Assembly: GCA_023428645.1 (NCBI GenBank)
Contig: JAEYXD010000010.1
Span: 1-64,000, forward strand
Origin: Pseudomonadota bacterium
Lineage (GTDB): Bacteria; Pseudomonadota; Gammaproteobacteria; Steroidobacterales; Steroidobacteraceae
Length of the DNA stretch: 64,000 nt
Direction: 5' to 3'
Shown piece after piece: positions 26,112-34,872 of the stretch (the first letter of the stretch is position 1; each line of letters opens with the position of its first letter). The notes under the pieces were generated by a model. It was not told where the DNA came from and ran no database searches. It saw only the letters and a list, made by a program, of their open reading frames with translations. Position numbers and translations under genes: made by a program.

Positions 26112-27053
26112 CTATCGAAGAACTACCGTCTTGTTGCCGTTCGCGAACACACGCCGCTCCGCGTGCCACTTCACGGCGCGATTCAACACGACGCTTTCGA
26201 GATCGGACCCGATGCTCACGAGCTCCTCGGGCGCCATCGTGTGATCGACGCGTGCGACTTCCTGCTCGATGATCGGGCCTTCGTCGAGATCCGTCGTGAC
26301 GTAATGCGCCGTCGCGCCGATCAGCTTCACGCCGCGCGCATGCGCCTGGTGGTATGCCTTTGCGCCCTTGAAGCCCGGCAGGAACGAATGATGAATGTTG
26401 ATCGCGCGGCCGGCGAAATAGCCGCAGGCGTCGGCGCTCAGGATCTGCATGTAACGCGCGAGCACGAGCAGCTCGCCGTCGACTTTTTCGAACAGCTCGA
26501 CGATGCGCCGCTCCTGCTCGAGCTTGCGTCCGTCGATCAGCGGCAGATAGTGGAACGGAATGCCGTGCCACTCGGTCAAGCTGCGCAAATCCTGATGATT
26601 GGAGACGACCGCGACGACTTCGATCGGCAGCGTGCCGGTGCTCCAGCGATGCAGCATGCTGTTCAGGCAATGCCCATGCTTGGAGACGGCGAGCACCGCG
26701 CGGCACTTGCGCTGCACGGGATGAAAGCGCCATGTCATCTTGAATTGCGCGCCTACCGAGTTCGCGAACTCGCGATCGAGCGCCTCGATGGACGGCGCGC
26801 CCTTGCCGTTGTCATGGAACACCGTGCGCATGAACGAAGTCACGGTGTACGGATCGTCGTAATGCTGCGCTTCCGTGATCAGGCAGTTGTGCGCGGCGAG
26901 AAAGCCGGCGACCGCGGCCACGACACCCGTCGTATCGGGGCACGATGTCGTGAGAATGAAACTCGGCGGCTTCGGCGCGGGTACGGCGGAGCGCGCAGCC
27001 TCCGGGGTGGTTGCTGCACGTGCTGCACCGAGCACTGGGTTGCCGTCGGCCAT
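26112..27053 (-). CDS. purU: formyltetrahydrofolate deformylase
   Basis: The protein has 313 residues. After a ~30-residue Ala/Pro-rich leader, an ACT domain (FILTTSCPDTTGVVAAVAGF) occupies ~30-110. The formyltransferase-fold domain follows (AVLAVSKHGHCLNSML, INIHHSFLPGFKGAKAYHQA with catalytic Asn-His, and VTTDLDEGPIIEQ with the Asp). PurU hydrolyses 10-formyl-tetrahydrofolate to formate and tetrahydrofolate. Together with FolD and the MetF-like protein it can dispose of methyl or methylene units as formate. Confidence 0.94.
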   Translation of the reverse strand: MADGNPVLGAARAATTPEAARSAVPAPKPPSFILTTSCPDTTGVVAAVAGFLAAHNCLITEAQHYDDPYTVTSFMRTVFHDNGKGAPSIEALDREFANSVGAQFKMTWRFHPVQRKCRAVLAVSKHGHCLNSMLHRWSTGTLPIEVVAVVSNHQDLRSLTEWHGIPFHYLPLIDGRKLEQERRIVELFEKVDGELLVLARYMQILSADACGYFAGRAINIHHSFLPGFKGAKAYHQAHARGVKLIGATAHYVTTDLDEGPIIEQEVARVDHTMAPEELVSIGSDLESVVLNRAVKWHAERRVFANGNKTVVLR

Positions 27054-27084
27054 CGATGGAATACCTTGCGGAGCTGCCCTCTCG

Positions 27085-27110
27085 CCCTCCCCCGCTCGCG
27101 CGGGGGAGGG
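27085..27110. repeat. dispersed CCCTCCCCCGC palindrome, copy 2
   Basis: Arms CCCTCCCCCGC (27085-27095) and GCGGGGGAGGG (27100-27110) around TCGC, with weaker flanking complementarity (CCCTC at 27078-27082 and GAGGG at 27115-27119). It sits in the 72-base gap between ahcY and purU. Confidence 0.75.
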
Positions 27111-27125
27111 GATCGAGGGTATGAC

Positions 27126-28541
<1,416 letters not shown>

Positions 28542-28590
28542 CGTCTACTCCTCGATATGAGCGGGCGCCGTTGCCGTTGAAGGCATGCGC

Positions 28591-28651
28591 GCCGAGCCTG
28601 GCAGTGTGGATCGGGGAGGAGATCCCCTACGCTGCTGCAGCGCCCCTCGGC
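28591..28651 (-). ncRNA. S-adenosylhomocysteine (SAH) riboswitch
   Basis: Read leftward from 28651, the leader has GCCGAGGGGCGCTGCAGC and, ~25 bases later, TGCCAGGCTCGGC. These match the two conserved blocks of the SAH riboswitch, including the pairing CCGAG/CTCGG. It ends 50 bases before the ahcY start, the standard position for this element. It is expected to switch ahcY on when SAH accumulates. Confidence 0.92.
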
Positions 28652-28680
28652 ACGCGGTGAGAGCGCGAATAGTAGCCCAT

Positions 28681-28704
28681 TGCCTCTCCCGCAGGGAGAG
28701 GGCA
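28681..28704. terminator. stem-loop between metK and the ahcY leader
   Basis: TGCCTCTCCC (28681-28690), loop GCA, GGGAGAGGGCA (28694-28704), with one bulged base. It lies about 110 bases after the metK stop in the leftward direction and has no T-run. It may be a weak terminator or a shorter relative of the GC-rich palindromes at 5123 and 27085. Confidence 0.4.
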
Positions 28705-28811
28705 GGCATATGGAGCGTGAGGAATTTCTATCGGGAAAGGTCGCGATCGCGGGGATGGGAGCGCGCATTCGCGCGCCCCCTACTTTGGCCCTCCGCTTGG
28801 GCGCGGAGGCT

Positions 28812-29996
28812 TCAGCCGTTCACCGCCTTCTTGACCCCGGCATCGGCCGCCAGGGCTTCGGCTCTGTCCGTCTTCTCCCATGAGAACTCCGGCTCGCTGC
28901 GGCCGAAATGGCCGTACGCGGCGGTCTTCTGGTAAATCGGCCGCAGCAGATCCAGCATCTGAATGATGCCTTTCGGACGCAGGTCGAAATGCTTCGCGAC
29001 CAGCTCCTCCAGCTTCTCGTCGGACACCTTGCCGGTGCCGAACGTCGTCACCATGATGCTCGTCGGCTTCGCGACGCCGATCGCATACGACACCTGCACC
29101 TGGGCCTTGGTCGCCAGTCCCGCCGCCACGATGTTCTTCGCGACATAGCGCGCCGCATAGGCAGCCGAGCGGTCGACCTTCGAAGGATCCTTGCCGGAGA
29201 ACGCGCCGCCGCCGTGCGGCGCCGCGCCGCCGTACGTGTCGACGATGATCTTGCGGCCCGTCAACCCGCAGTCGCCCTGCGGACCGCCGACGACGAAGCG
29301 GCCGGTCGGGTTGATCAGGTAATTGATCTTCTTGCCGATCATGTCCTTCGGCAGCACGGGCTTGACGATCTCCTCGATCACGGCTTCCGCCAGCGTGGCG
29401 TGCTCGATCTCGGGATGGTGCTGCGTCGACAGCACGACCGTGTCGATCTCCTTCGGCTTGCCGTCCACGTAGCGGATCGTGACCTGCGATTTCGCGTCCG
29501 GACGCAGCCAGGACAACTTGCCCGACTTGCGCAGCTGCGCCTGCCGCTCGACCAGCCGATGCGACAAATAGATCGGCAGCGGCATGAGCTCGGACGTCTC
29601 GTCGCAGGCGTAGCCGAACATCAAGCCCTGATCGCCCGCGCCCTGATCGAGATTCAAGCCGCGGCCCTCATCGACGCCCTGCGCGATGTCCGGCGATTGC
29701 TTGTCGTACGCGACGAGCACGGCACAGCCTTTGTAGTCGATGCCGTAGTCGGTGTTGTCGTAGCCAATGCGCTTGATGGTCTCGCGCGCGACGCTCTGAT
29801 AGTCCACGGTCGCATTCGAGGTGATTTCGCCCGCGAGCACGACGAGACCCGTATTGCACAGCGTCTCGGCGGCAACGCGCGAGTGTTTGTCCTGGGCCAG
29901 GATCGCGTCGAGAATCGCATCCGAGATCTGATCGGCAACCTTGTCCGGATGACCTTCGGAAACGGACTCGGAAGTGAAGTAGAAGCTGCTGCTCAT
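28812..29996 (-). CDS. metK: S-adenosylmethionine synthetase
   Basis: The product is 394 residues, AGGAAAG before the ATG. Signatures are [13 protein letters not shown] at the N-terminus, [12 protein letters not shown], the glycine-rich [17 protein letters not shown], and KIIVDTYGG. It makes S-adenosylmethionine from methionine and ATP. It lies between the adenosine-kinase-like gene and ahcY, so three consecutive steps of the activated-methyl cycle are encoded in order. Confidence 0.97.
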   Translation of the reverse strand: MSSSFYFTSESVSEGHPDKVADQISDAILDAILAQDKHSRVAAETLCNTGLVVLAGEITSNATVDYQSVARETIKRIGYDNTDYGIDYKGCAVLVAYDKQSPDIAQGVDEGRGLNLDQGAGDQGLMFGYACDETSELMPLPIYLSHRLVERQAQLRKSGKLSWLRPDAKSQVTIRYVDGKPKEIDTVVLSTQHHPEIEHATLAEAVIEEIVKPVLPKDMIGKKINYLINPTGRFVVGGPQGDCGLTGRKIIVDTYGGAAPHGGGAFSGKDPSKVDRSAAYAARYVAKNIVAAGLATKAQVQVSYAIGVAKPTSIMVTTFGTGKVSDEKLEELVAKHFDLRPKGIIQMLDLLRPIYQKTAAYGHFGRSEPEFSWEKTDRAEALAADAGVKKAVNG

Positions 29997-30050
29997 GGGT
30001 GCTTTCCTAACTGGCGTCCTATGTCTGGATGAAAGGTGTGGTGAAACGGA

Positions 30051-31016
30051 TCAGCTGGCCTTGAGTGAGAGCGGGCGACCGAACGTCGCACGATACCGCT
30101 CCTCGAACTGCGCTGCCGAGAACGTATGGTTCTGAGTGCCGCGCGATTCGATCTTGATCGCGCCGAGCAGCGAGGCGATGCGGCCCGTCGTCTCCCAATC
30201 CAGACCATGCAGCAGGCCATGGAGGAGACCTGCGCGATACGCATCGCCGCATCCCGTCGGATCGACGACCGCATTCGCCTTCGCGCACGGAATCGCGATC
30301 TCGCGTCCCTCCGTATAGATGAGCGACCCCTCTGCGCCTTTCGTGACGATGAGCGCATTGACTCGCGAGGCGATCTGCTCCGCCGACAGCCGAGTCTTTT
30401 CTTGCACGAGCTGCCATTCGTAGTCGTTGACGGCCACCCAGGTCGCCTGGTCGATGAATGCCCGCAGCTCTTCGCCGCTGAACATCGGCAGGCCTTGGCC
30501 CGGATCGAAGATGAACGGCAGGCCCGCCGCGGCGAACTGCGCCGCGTGTTGAATCATGCCGTCGCGGCCGTCGGGCGCGACGATGCCGATCGACACGTTG
30601 CCGGCATCGCTCACCTGATTGAGGTGTGACAGCTGCATGGCGCCGGGATGGAAGGCCCAGATCTGGTTGTCGTCGAGGTCCGTCGTAACGAAGCCTTGCG
30701 CCGTATGCTCGCTCTCGACGATACGAATGTGATCCATCGGCACGCCGGTCTTTTGCATCCACTCCGCATAGGACGCGAAGTCGCGGCCGACGGTCGCCAT
30801 CGGGTAGCCGCGGTCGCCAAGCAGCATCAGGTTATAGGCAATATTACCGGCACAGCCGCCAAACTCGCGGCGCATCTGCGGCACGAGGAACGACACGTTC
30901 AGGATGTGAATCTTGTCCGGCAGGATGTGATTCTTGAAACGATCCTGGAACACCATGATCGTATCGAATGCGACGGAGCCGCAGATGAGCGCTGCTTTGG
31001 ATTGGCCAGTGGTCAT
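30051..31016 (-). CDS. PfkB-family kinase, probable adenosine kinase
   Basis: The product is 321 residues; AGGAAAG lies 11 bases before the ATG. The ribokinase fold is clear: FGGCAGNIAYNLMLLG in the N-terminal half and DPTGCGDAYRAGLLHG with catalytic Asp258 (usual motif DTxGAGD; here Cys replaces the Ala). The substrate is inferred from context: in an operon with metK and ahcY, phosphorylation of adenosine would pull the SAH hydrolase reaction forward. A sugar or nucleoside kinase of other specificity is possible. Confidence 0.8.
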   Translation of the reverse strand: MTTGQSKAALICGSVAFDTIMVFQDRFKNHILPDKIHILNVSFLVPQMRREFGGCAGNIAYNLMLLGDRGYPMATVGRDFASYAEWMQKTGVPMDHIRIVESEHTAQGFVTTDLDDNQIWAFHPGAMQLSHLNQVSDAGNVSIGIVAPDGRDGMIQHAAQFAAAGLPFIFDPGQGLPMFSGEELRAFIDQATWVAVNDYEWQLVQEKTRLSAEQIASRVNALIVTKGAEGSLIYTEGREIAIPCAKANAVVDPTGCGDAYRAGLLHGLLHGLDWETTGRIASLLGAIKIESRGTQNHTFSAAQFEERYRATFGRPLSLKAS

Positions 31017-31438
31017 AGTGTCTCGAGCTTTCCTGTCGCGCTCGCACCTGACGAACGCGTTTCATGGTGATCAGCGGAGGCCCGTCGACGCTGAAGGGTT
31101 TTCTCGTGGGCACTGGAGCGGGATTTCCAGGCCCTGGCGCTGCGGCGCCGATTGTATGGCAAGCCGGCAAATATCGGGAGCCGGATTACGGACGAGGGCG
31201 CGTCGCGTCTAGCGACATTCCGCTGAATACCGCGCAGGGGACGTGCCTGCCCATGACATCGGGCTAGCACGCCATCCAGGGGCAGCCAATCCGCTGAGTT
31301 GCGAGCTTTTCGGCCTGTCGCGTACTGCATTAGCTTCCAACAGAAACTAAGTTCGCTACTCGCGCGTTACGGATGACGTGCGCACTCGTCAGTTTCTTAC
31401 AACACGCGGCCTCCCGCCGGTGCCTGGATTTCACACTC
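31017..31438. other. intergenic region between divergent genes
   Basis: This 422-base gap must hold promoters for the leftward methyl-cycle operon and the rightward GGDEF gene. A leftward TACAAT (complement of 31151-31156) is the best -10 candidate, without a good -35. No riboswitch core, terminator or gene was recognised. Confidence 0.4.
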
Positions 31439-32434
31439 ATGCAAGAGACGCAGTTCGGTCGCGATAACGATGATGCATCGACCGACGACGCTTCGTCGCT
31501 CGCTCCCGCCGATCCGCCGGCGATTCTGCTCGTGGAAGATGAGGGCATCGTCGCGCAAGACTTGCAAGAAACGCTCGTTCACCTCGGCTATCGCGTCGCG
31601 GGCATCGCCAGCGAGGGGGTTCAGGCCGTGTACATGGCCGAGGAACTGCAGCCGGACCTGATCGTCATGGACGTCGGCCTGCAAGGCGAGGTCGACGGCA
31701 TTCAGGCGGCCCGCATGATCCTGGAGCGCTTCCACATTCCGGTGATCTTCATGACGGGGCATCGGGACATCGAAACCCTGCAGCGCGCGGTGCGGACCGG
31801 ACCGCTCGGCTACATTCTCAAGCCCTTTCAAGAAGTCGAATTACGTTCGGCGATCGAGGTCGCGATCCACAAGCACCGGGCGGATGTCGCGCATCGCGAG
31901 CGCGAGGAAGCCCTGCGCCGGAACGCGGAGCTGCTGAAGAGCCTGTCGCTCGTCGACGAGCTCACGGGTCTCAACAATCGCCGCGGCTTTTTCGAGCTCG
32001 CCCGCCAGACGCTCAAGATCGCGAAGCGCGAGCACTATTCCATGGGCCTGTTCTTCATCGATCTGAACGGGCTGAAACAGATCAACGACACGTTCGGCCA
32101 TCTCGCTGGCGATGAAGCGCTGCGGGACTCGGCGGACGTCCTGCGCGAGACCTTCCGGGATTCGGACATCATCGCGCGCATCGGCGGCGACGAATTCGTC
32201 GCGCTCGCTCACGTGACGCGCGACACGAATGCGCTGCGCCAGCGTCTGCGCGATCATCTCGCGGCGTTCAATGCGAAACGATTGAAGCCTTACACGCTCG
32301 ACGTGAGCATTGGCACGACCGTGGTGAATGTCAGTACAGACAACGACATCGAAGCGATGATCGCGCGCGCGGACGCCGCCATGTACGAGGAGAAGCGCGC
32401 GACCACGGGCCGGCATCGGGTCATCGCGAGCTAG
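31439..32434 (+). CDS. response regulator with GGDEF output (diguanylate cyclase)
   Basis: From the ATG at 31439 (MQETQFGRD) the product is 331 residues; an in-frame ATG at 31373 is an alternative. A receiver (~25-145: ILLVEDEGIVAQDL, VMDVGLQGEVDG with the Asp, ILKPF) precedes a GGDEF domain (~170-330: LTGLNNRRGF, DLNGLKQINDTFGH, RIGGDEF). An RxxD inhibitory site (RDSD) stands five residues before GGDEF, so product feedback by cyclic-di-GMP is expected. The active-site motif is intact. A possible cyclic-di-GMP riboswitch lies elsewhere in the window (48311-48383). Confidence 0.9.
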   Translation: MQETQFGRDNDDASTDDASSLAPADPPAILLVEDEGIVAQDLQETLVHLGYRVAGIASEGVQAVYMAEELQPDLIVMDVGLQGEVDGIQAARMILERFHIPVIFMTGHRDIETLQRAVRTGPLGYILKPFQEVELRSAIEVAIHKHRADVAHREREEALRRNAELLKSLSLVDELTGLNNRRGFFELARQTLKIAKREHYSMGLFFIDLNGLKQINDTFGHLAGDEALRDSADVLRETFRDSDIIARIGGDEFVALAHVTRDTNALRQRLRDHLAAFNAKRLKPYTLDVSIGTTVVNVSTDNDIEAMIARADAAMYEEKRATTGRHRVIAS

Positions 32435-32438
32435 CGAG

Positions 32439-33617
32439 CTAGGTGCGCGAGATCACGTAAGACTCGTTCTGAAACCACAGCTTGCCGTGTCGCTGCAGTA
32501 CGTCGCGCGTGGCGTCGAGATAGCGTCCCTCGTGCATCGCCTGATCCAGCCGCCGCTCCTCGATCTGCGCGACATACACCGCCGCATTCCATGCGGCCAT
32601 CAAGGTCGACGTGCCGATCGACGAGCTGATCTCGTTCGGTAACGTGTGCATCTCGTAGCGGAACAAGGCCCGCTCGTCCGCGAGCGCGTCGAAGCGCATC
32701 GAGCGCCCCTCCTCCCCCAGTACGGCCTGCGTTGCACGCAGCAGGGCATGTCGATCCGTTTCGAAGGGCTGCTCGTCGGGCCAGATTCGCTGCACGATCT
32801 CGAGGCCCGGGTCCTCGCCGCGCGAATGGATGCCGATCAGGCGTCCACCTGGCCCGAGCGCGCGCGCCAACGGCGCCAACACCTTCTCCGCCTTGAATGC
32901 CGTCGACGCGCGCGCGCGGTACGGCTGCGAGGCGATCACGAGATCGAAATCCGCGCGCGCGACCTCGCGCTTGGGGCGCACCGCGTCCAGCAGCAAGGCG
33001 TGATCCGCGCGATACATGACGAGCACGACCGGACGCTCGTACAGCGGATTGCCCGTCGTCGGGCTCGTCTTCGTGCGCCAGCTCGCCGCGAGGAAATCTT
33101 GCAGCTCGGCGATCTGGCGTTCGAAGCGGCCCGAGGTGTTGCCCTCGAGCGCCACCTCGTGCCACTGCATTTGGTCGGCGGCGAACGGCGCGTTCGGCCG
33201 GAGCCACGGCGCTTCGGAATAAAACATGTTCGTCATGACGAGCACCGTCGCCGGATGCTCGTAAAAACGATCAGGCATTTTTTCCAGGGTGAGCCGCACG
33301 TCCTCCAGGCTGATTTCCTTGCCGACGATGTAGAACGGCACCGTCGGAAAGCGGTCGTGCATCGAACGCATGACCCGCGTCAGCACGGTACCGTCGCCGA
33401 CACCCGCATCGAACACACGCAGCGCCGGCGCGCGCGGCTCGATGTGCTCGAGCTCCAAGCCGACACGCTCCGCGACGACCCACTTCTCGTCGCACGTGTG
33501 CACGAACAGCAGATAGCGCTGCCGGTTGTCGTAGAACCGGAAGTACCTATCCGCCGTCGTTTCGGACGCGGGCTCCTGGGCGCGAGGGCTTGCGGAGTCG
33601 TTCGTGGGTGAAGCCAT
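32439..33617 (-). CDS. class I SAM-dependent methyltransferase-like protein
   Basis: The product is 392 residues from ATG 33617, preceded by GGTGAG. The SAM-binding signature is LRVFDAGVGDGTVLTRV (about residues 65-81), followed by IVGKEISLEDV. A large central region contains VLVMTNMFYSEAPWLRP and DLVIASQPYRARAS, then GPGGRLIGIHSRGEDPG. I do not recognise the subfamily or substrate. There is no catalytic Cys motif of DNA-cytosine methyltransferases and no NPPY, so a small-molecule or protein substrate is likelier. The gene is convergent with the GGDEF gene, with a four-base gap. Confidence 0.7.
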   Translation of the reverse strand: MASPTNDSASPRAQEPASETTADRYFRFYDNRQRYLLFVHTCDEKWVVAERVGLELEHIEPRAPALRVFDAGVGDGTVLTRVMRSMHDRFPTVPFYIVGKEISLEDVRLTLEKMPDRFYEHPATVLVMTNMFYSEAPWLRPNAPFAADQMQWHEVALEGNTSGRFERQIAELQDFLAASWRTKTSPTTGNPLYERPVVLVMYRADHALLLDAVRPKREVARADFDLVIASQPYRARASTAFKAEKVLAPLARALGPGGRLIGIHSRGEDPGLEIVQRIWPDEQPFETDRHALLRATQAVLGEEGRSMRFDALADERALFRYEMHTLPNEISSSIGTSTLMAAWNAAVYVAQIEERRLDQAMHEGRYLDATRDVLQRHGKLWFQNESYVISRT

Positions 33618-33722
33618 TGCACATCTCACCAGTGGCAGGCGTGAGCTGAGCACTATCGGGATGCAAGGGCCGTCACGCAACCCGCGATGACGGCTACACG
33701 CCGCGGCGGGAGGGAACGAGCG

Positions 33723-33743
33723 GCGGGGCTCGAGAGGCCCCGC
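33723..33743 (-). terminator. GC-rich stem-loop downstream of marR
   Basis: GCGGGGC (33723-33729), seven-base loop, GCCCCGC (33737-33743), 25 bases after the leftward regulator's stop. No T-run follows, so its strength as a terminator is doubtful. Confidence 0.4.
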
Positions 33744-33767
33744 ATCGCCAACCTGCTGGGCAGGTTC

Positions 33768-34385
33768 TTATTCGACGTCTTCGGAAATACCAGCGCCGAA
33801 CGTACCGAACAGCTTCTCGAGCGTATCGAAGAGCGCGACGCGCTCGCTGTCCGACAAGGTGAGCAGGATCTCTGCCTGACGACGTTGAGCGGCGGGCAGC
33901 ACGGACTTGTACAGCGACTTGCCCTTCGCCGTCACGGAGACGACGACCGGTGCCGCCAGCGCCTCGGCATACGCGGTGCCGCGCTTGAGCGCCTTCATCT
34001 TCGTGAGCCCACGCTTCGTCATCACGCGCAGCGTGCGACTCACTTGGCCCTTGTCCATGTTGCTGCGGCTCGTGAGCTCGGAGAAGCGCAGCGGAGAGAA
34101 GCGCGTGACCAGCGCCAGCAGGCGCCACTCGGGCAGGCTGAGGCCGAACTCTTCGAGATAGCGCTTCGTGACATTCGTTCGCAACGCGTTCGACAGACGC
34201 GTCAAACGGAACGTGACGAAGTCCTCGATGTGCAGGTTCGTCCCGTTACGGGAGATCTTGGCCCAGGGAGATGCCTTGGAAGCCGGACGCTTCGTCGACA
34301 CTTTGGCGGTTCGCTTTTTCAAGAGGTTCTCGCAGCTACTGACATTGATGGTTTTTCGGAGGCGGCAATTCTGCCGTAACCACAT
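33768..34385 (-). CDS. MarR-family transcriptional regulator
   Basis: The protein is up to 205 residues from ATG 34385; GTG 34301 (VSTKRPASK) is a plausible shorter start of 177 residues. The MarR winged helix is at ~55-150: HIEDFVTFRLTRLSNALR, LSLPEWRLLALV, FSELTSRSNMDKGQVSRTLRVMTKRGLT. A Lys-rich N-terminal extension of ~45 residues precedes it if the first ATG is used. A perfect palindrome abuts that ATG, so a promoter and operator there would favour the shorter protein. No obvious target gene is adjacent. Confidence 0.85.
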   Translation of the reverse strand: MWLRQNCRLRKTINVSSCENLLKKRTAKVSTKRPASKASPWAKISRNGTNLHIEDFVTFRLTRLSNALRTNVTKRYLEEFGLSLPEWRLLALVTRFSPLRFSELTSRSNMDKGQVSRTLRVMTKRGLTKMKALKRGTAYAEALAAPVVVSVTAKGKSLYKSVLPAAQRRQAEILLTLSDSERVALFDTLEKLFGTFGAGISEDVE

Positions 34386-34401
34386 GACCTATGAATAGGT
34401 C
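34386..34401. promoter_or_regulatory. perfect palindrome, probable MarR operator
   Basis: GACCTATGAATAGGTC has 7-base arms around a GA centre and lies against the regulator's first ATG. A further half-site (AGGTCAT, 34412-34418) follows. Size and symmetry fit a MarR dimer site and autoregulation. Confidence 0.5.
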
Positions 34402-34656
34402 GATTGTTCTCAGGTCATGCATTTTTCAGGCTTTCTCTGCGTGCTAAGAGCGTCGAACGGATGCGACGCAACATTGCGACAGTCGCTCCAACGACGAATT
34501 TGTAACGCGAACATCAACGCGTTGCTGCGTACGGCAGTGCTCAAGAGCATGGCGCACGCACGATGCGCAGCGGTGCGCGAGCGTCGAGCGGCGTTGCGTC
34601 AAATTCGAATCCCGCCGCTGGCACGCAGCTGCTATCGTCGAAATCAGCGCCAGATT

Positions 34657-34671
34657 CCCCTCCGGGAGGGG
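34657..34671 (+). promoter_or_regulatory. hairpin that sequesters a ribosome-binding site
   Basis: CCCCTCC (34657-34663), G, GGAGGGG (34665-34671) is a perfect palindrome whose 3' arm is the ribosome site for the ATG at 34674. In RNA the tight loop may shift to a looser pairing, but the ribosome site is still largely buried. Confidence 0.5.
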
Positions 34672-34673
34672 CC

Positions 34674-34871
34674 ATGACAGAGCTCGACGAGCAGGCGCGC
34701 GTTCTGGAGGAGTGGTTCCGCCTGCCCGTATCGCGTCGGCAGCATCCGACCGATGCGGTGGCATTCGCGTATCGCTTGCTTCAGGAGCGCCCGGAACTGT
34801 TTGCCGCCGCGACGCGCCACGAGCACATTGTCGCGTGGCTGCTACCGCATTTAGCCGACGAAAGCGCGTGA
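34674..34871 (+). CDS. small protein of unknown function, 65 residues
   Basis: The ATG at 34674 has GGAGGGG directly upstream. The predicted protein (MTELDEQARVLEEWFRLPVS ... HIVAWLLPHLADESA) is acidic at the N-terminus, soluble, mostly helical and has no Cys. I do not recognise the family. It converges with ppc across a one-base gap. Its reality rests on the ribosome site and on protein-like composition. Confidence 0.55.
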   Translation: MTELDEQARVLEEWFRLPVSRRQHPTDAVAFAYRLLQERPELFAAATRHEHIVAWLLPHLADESA

Positions 34872-34872
34872 T

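Noticed and set aside
24158..26272. 704-codon rightward open frame across folD and the dehydrogenase
   Set aside because: Antisense to three well-supported enzymes; Arg/Asp/His-rich with no domain.
29997..30050. SAM riboswitch before metK
   Set aside because: The gap to the kinase gene is only 54 bases and shows no SAM-I, II, III or IV core.
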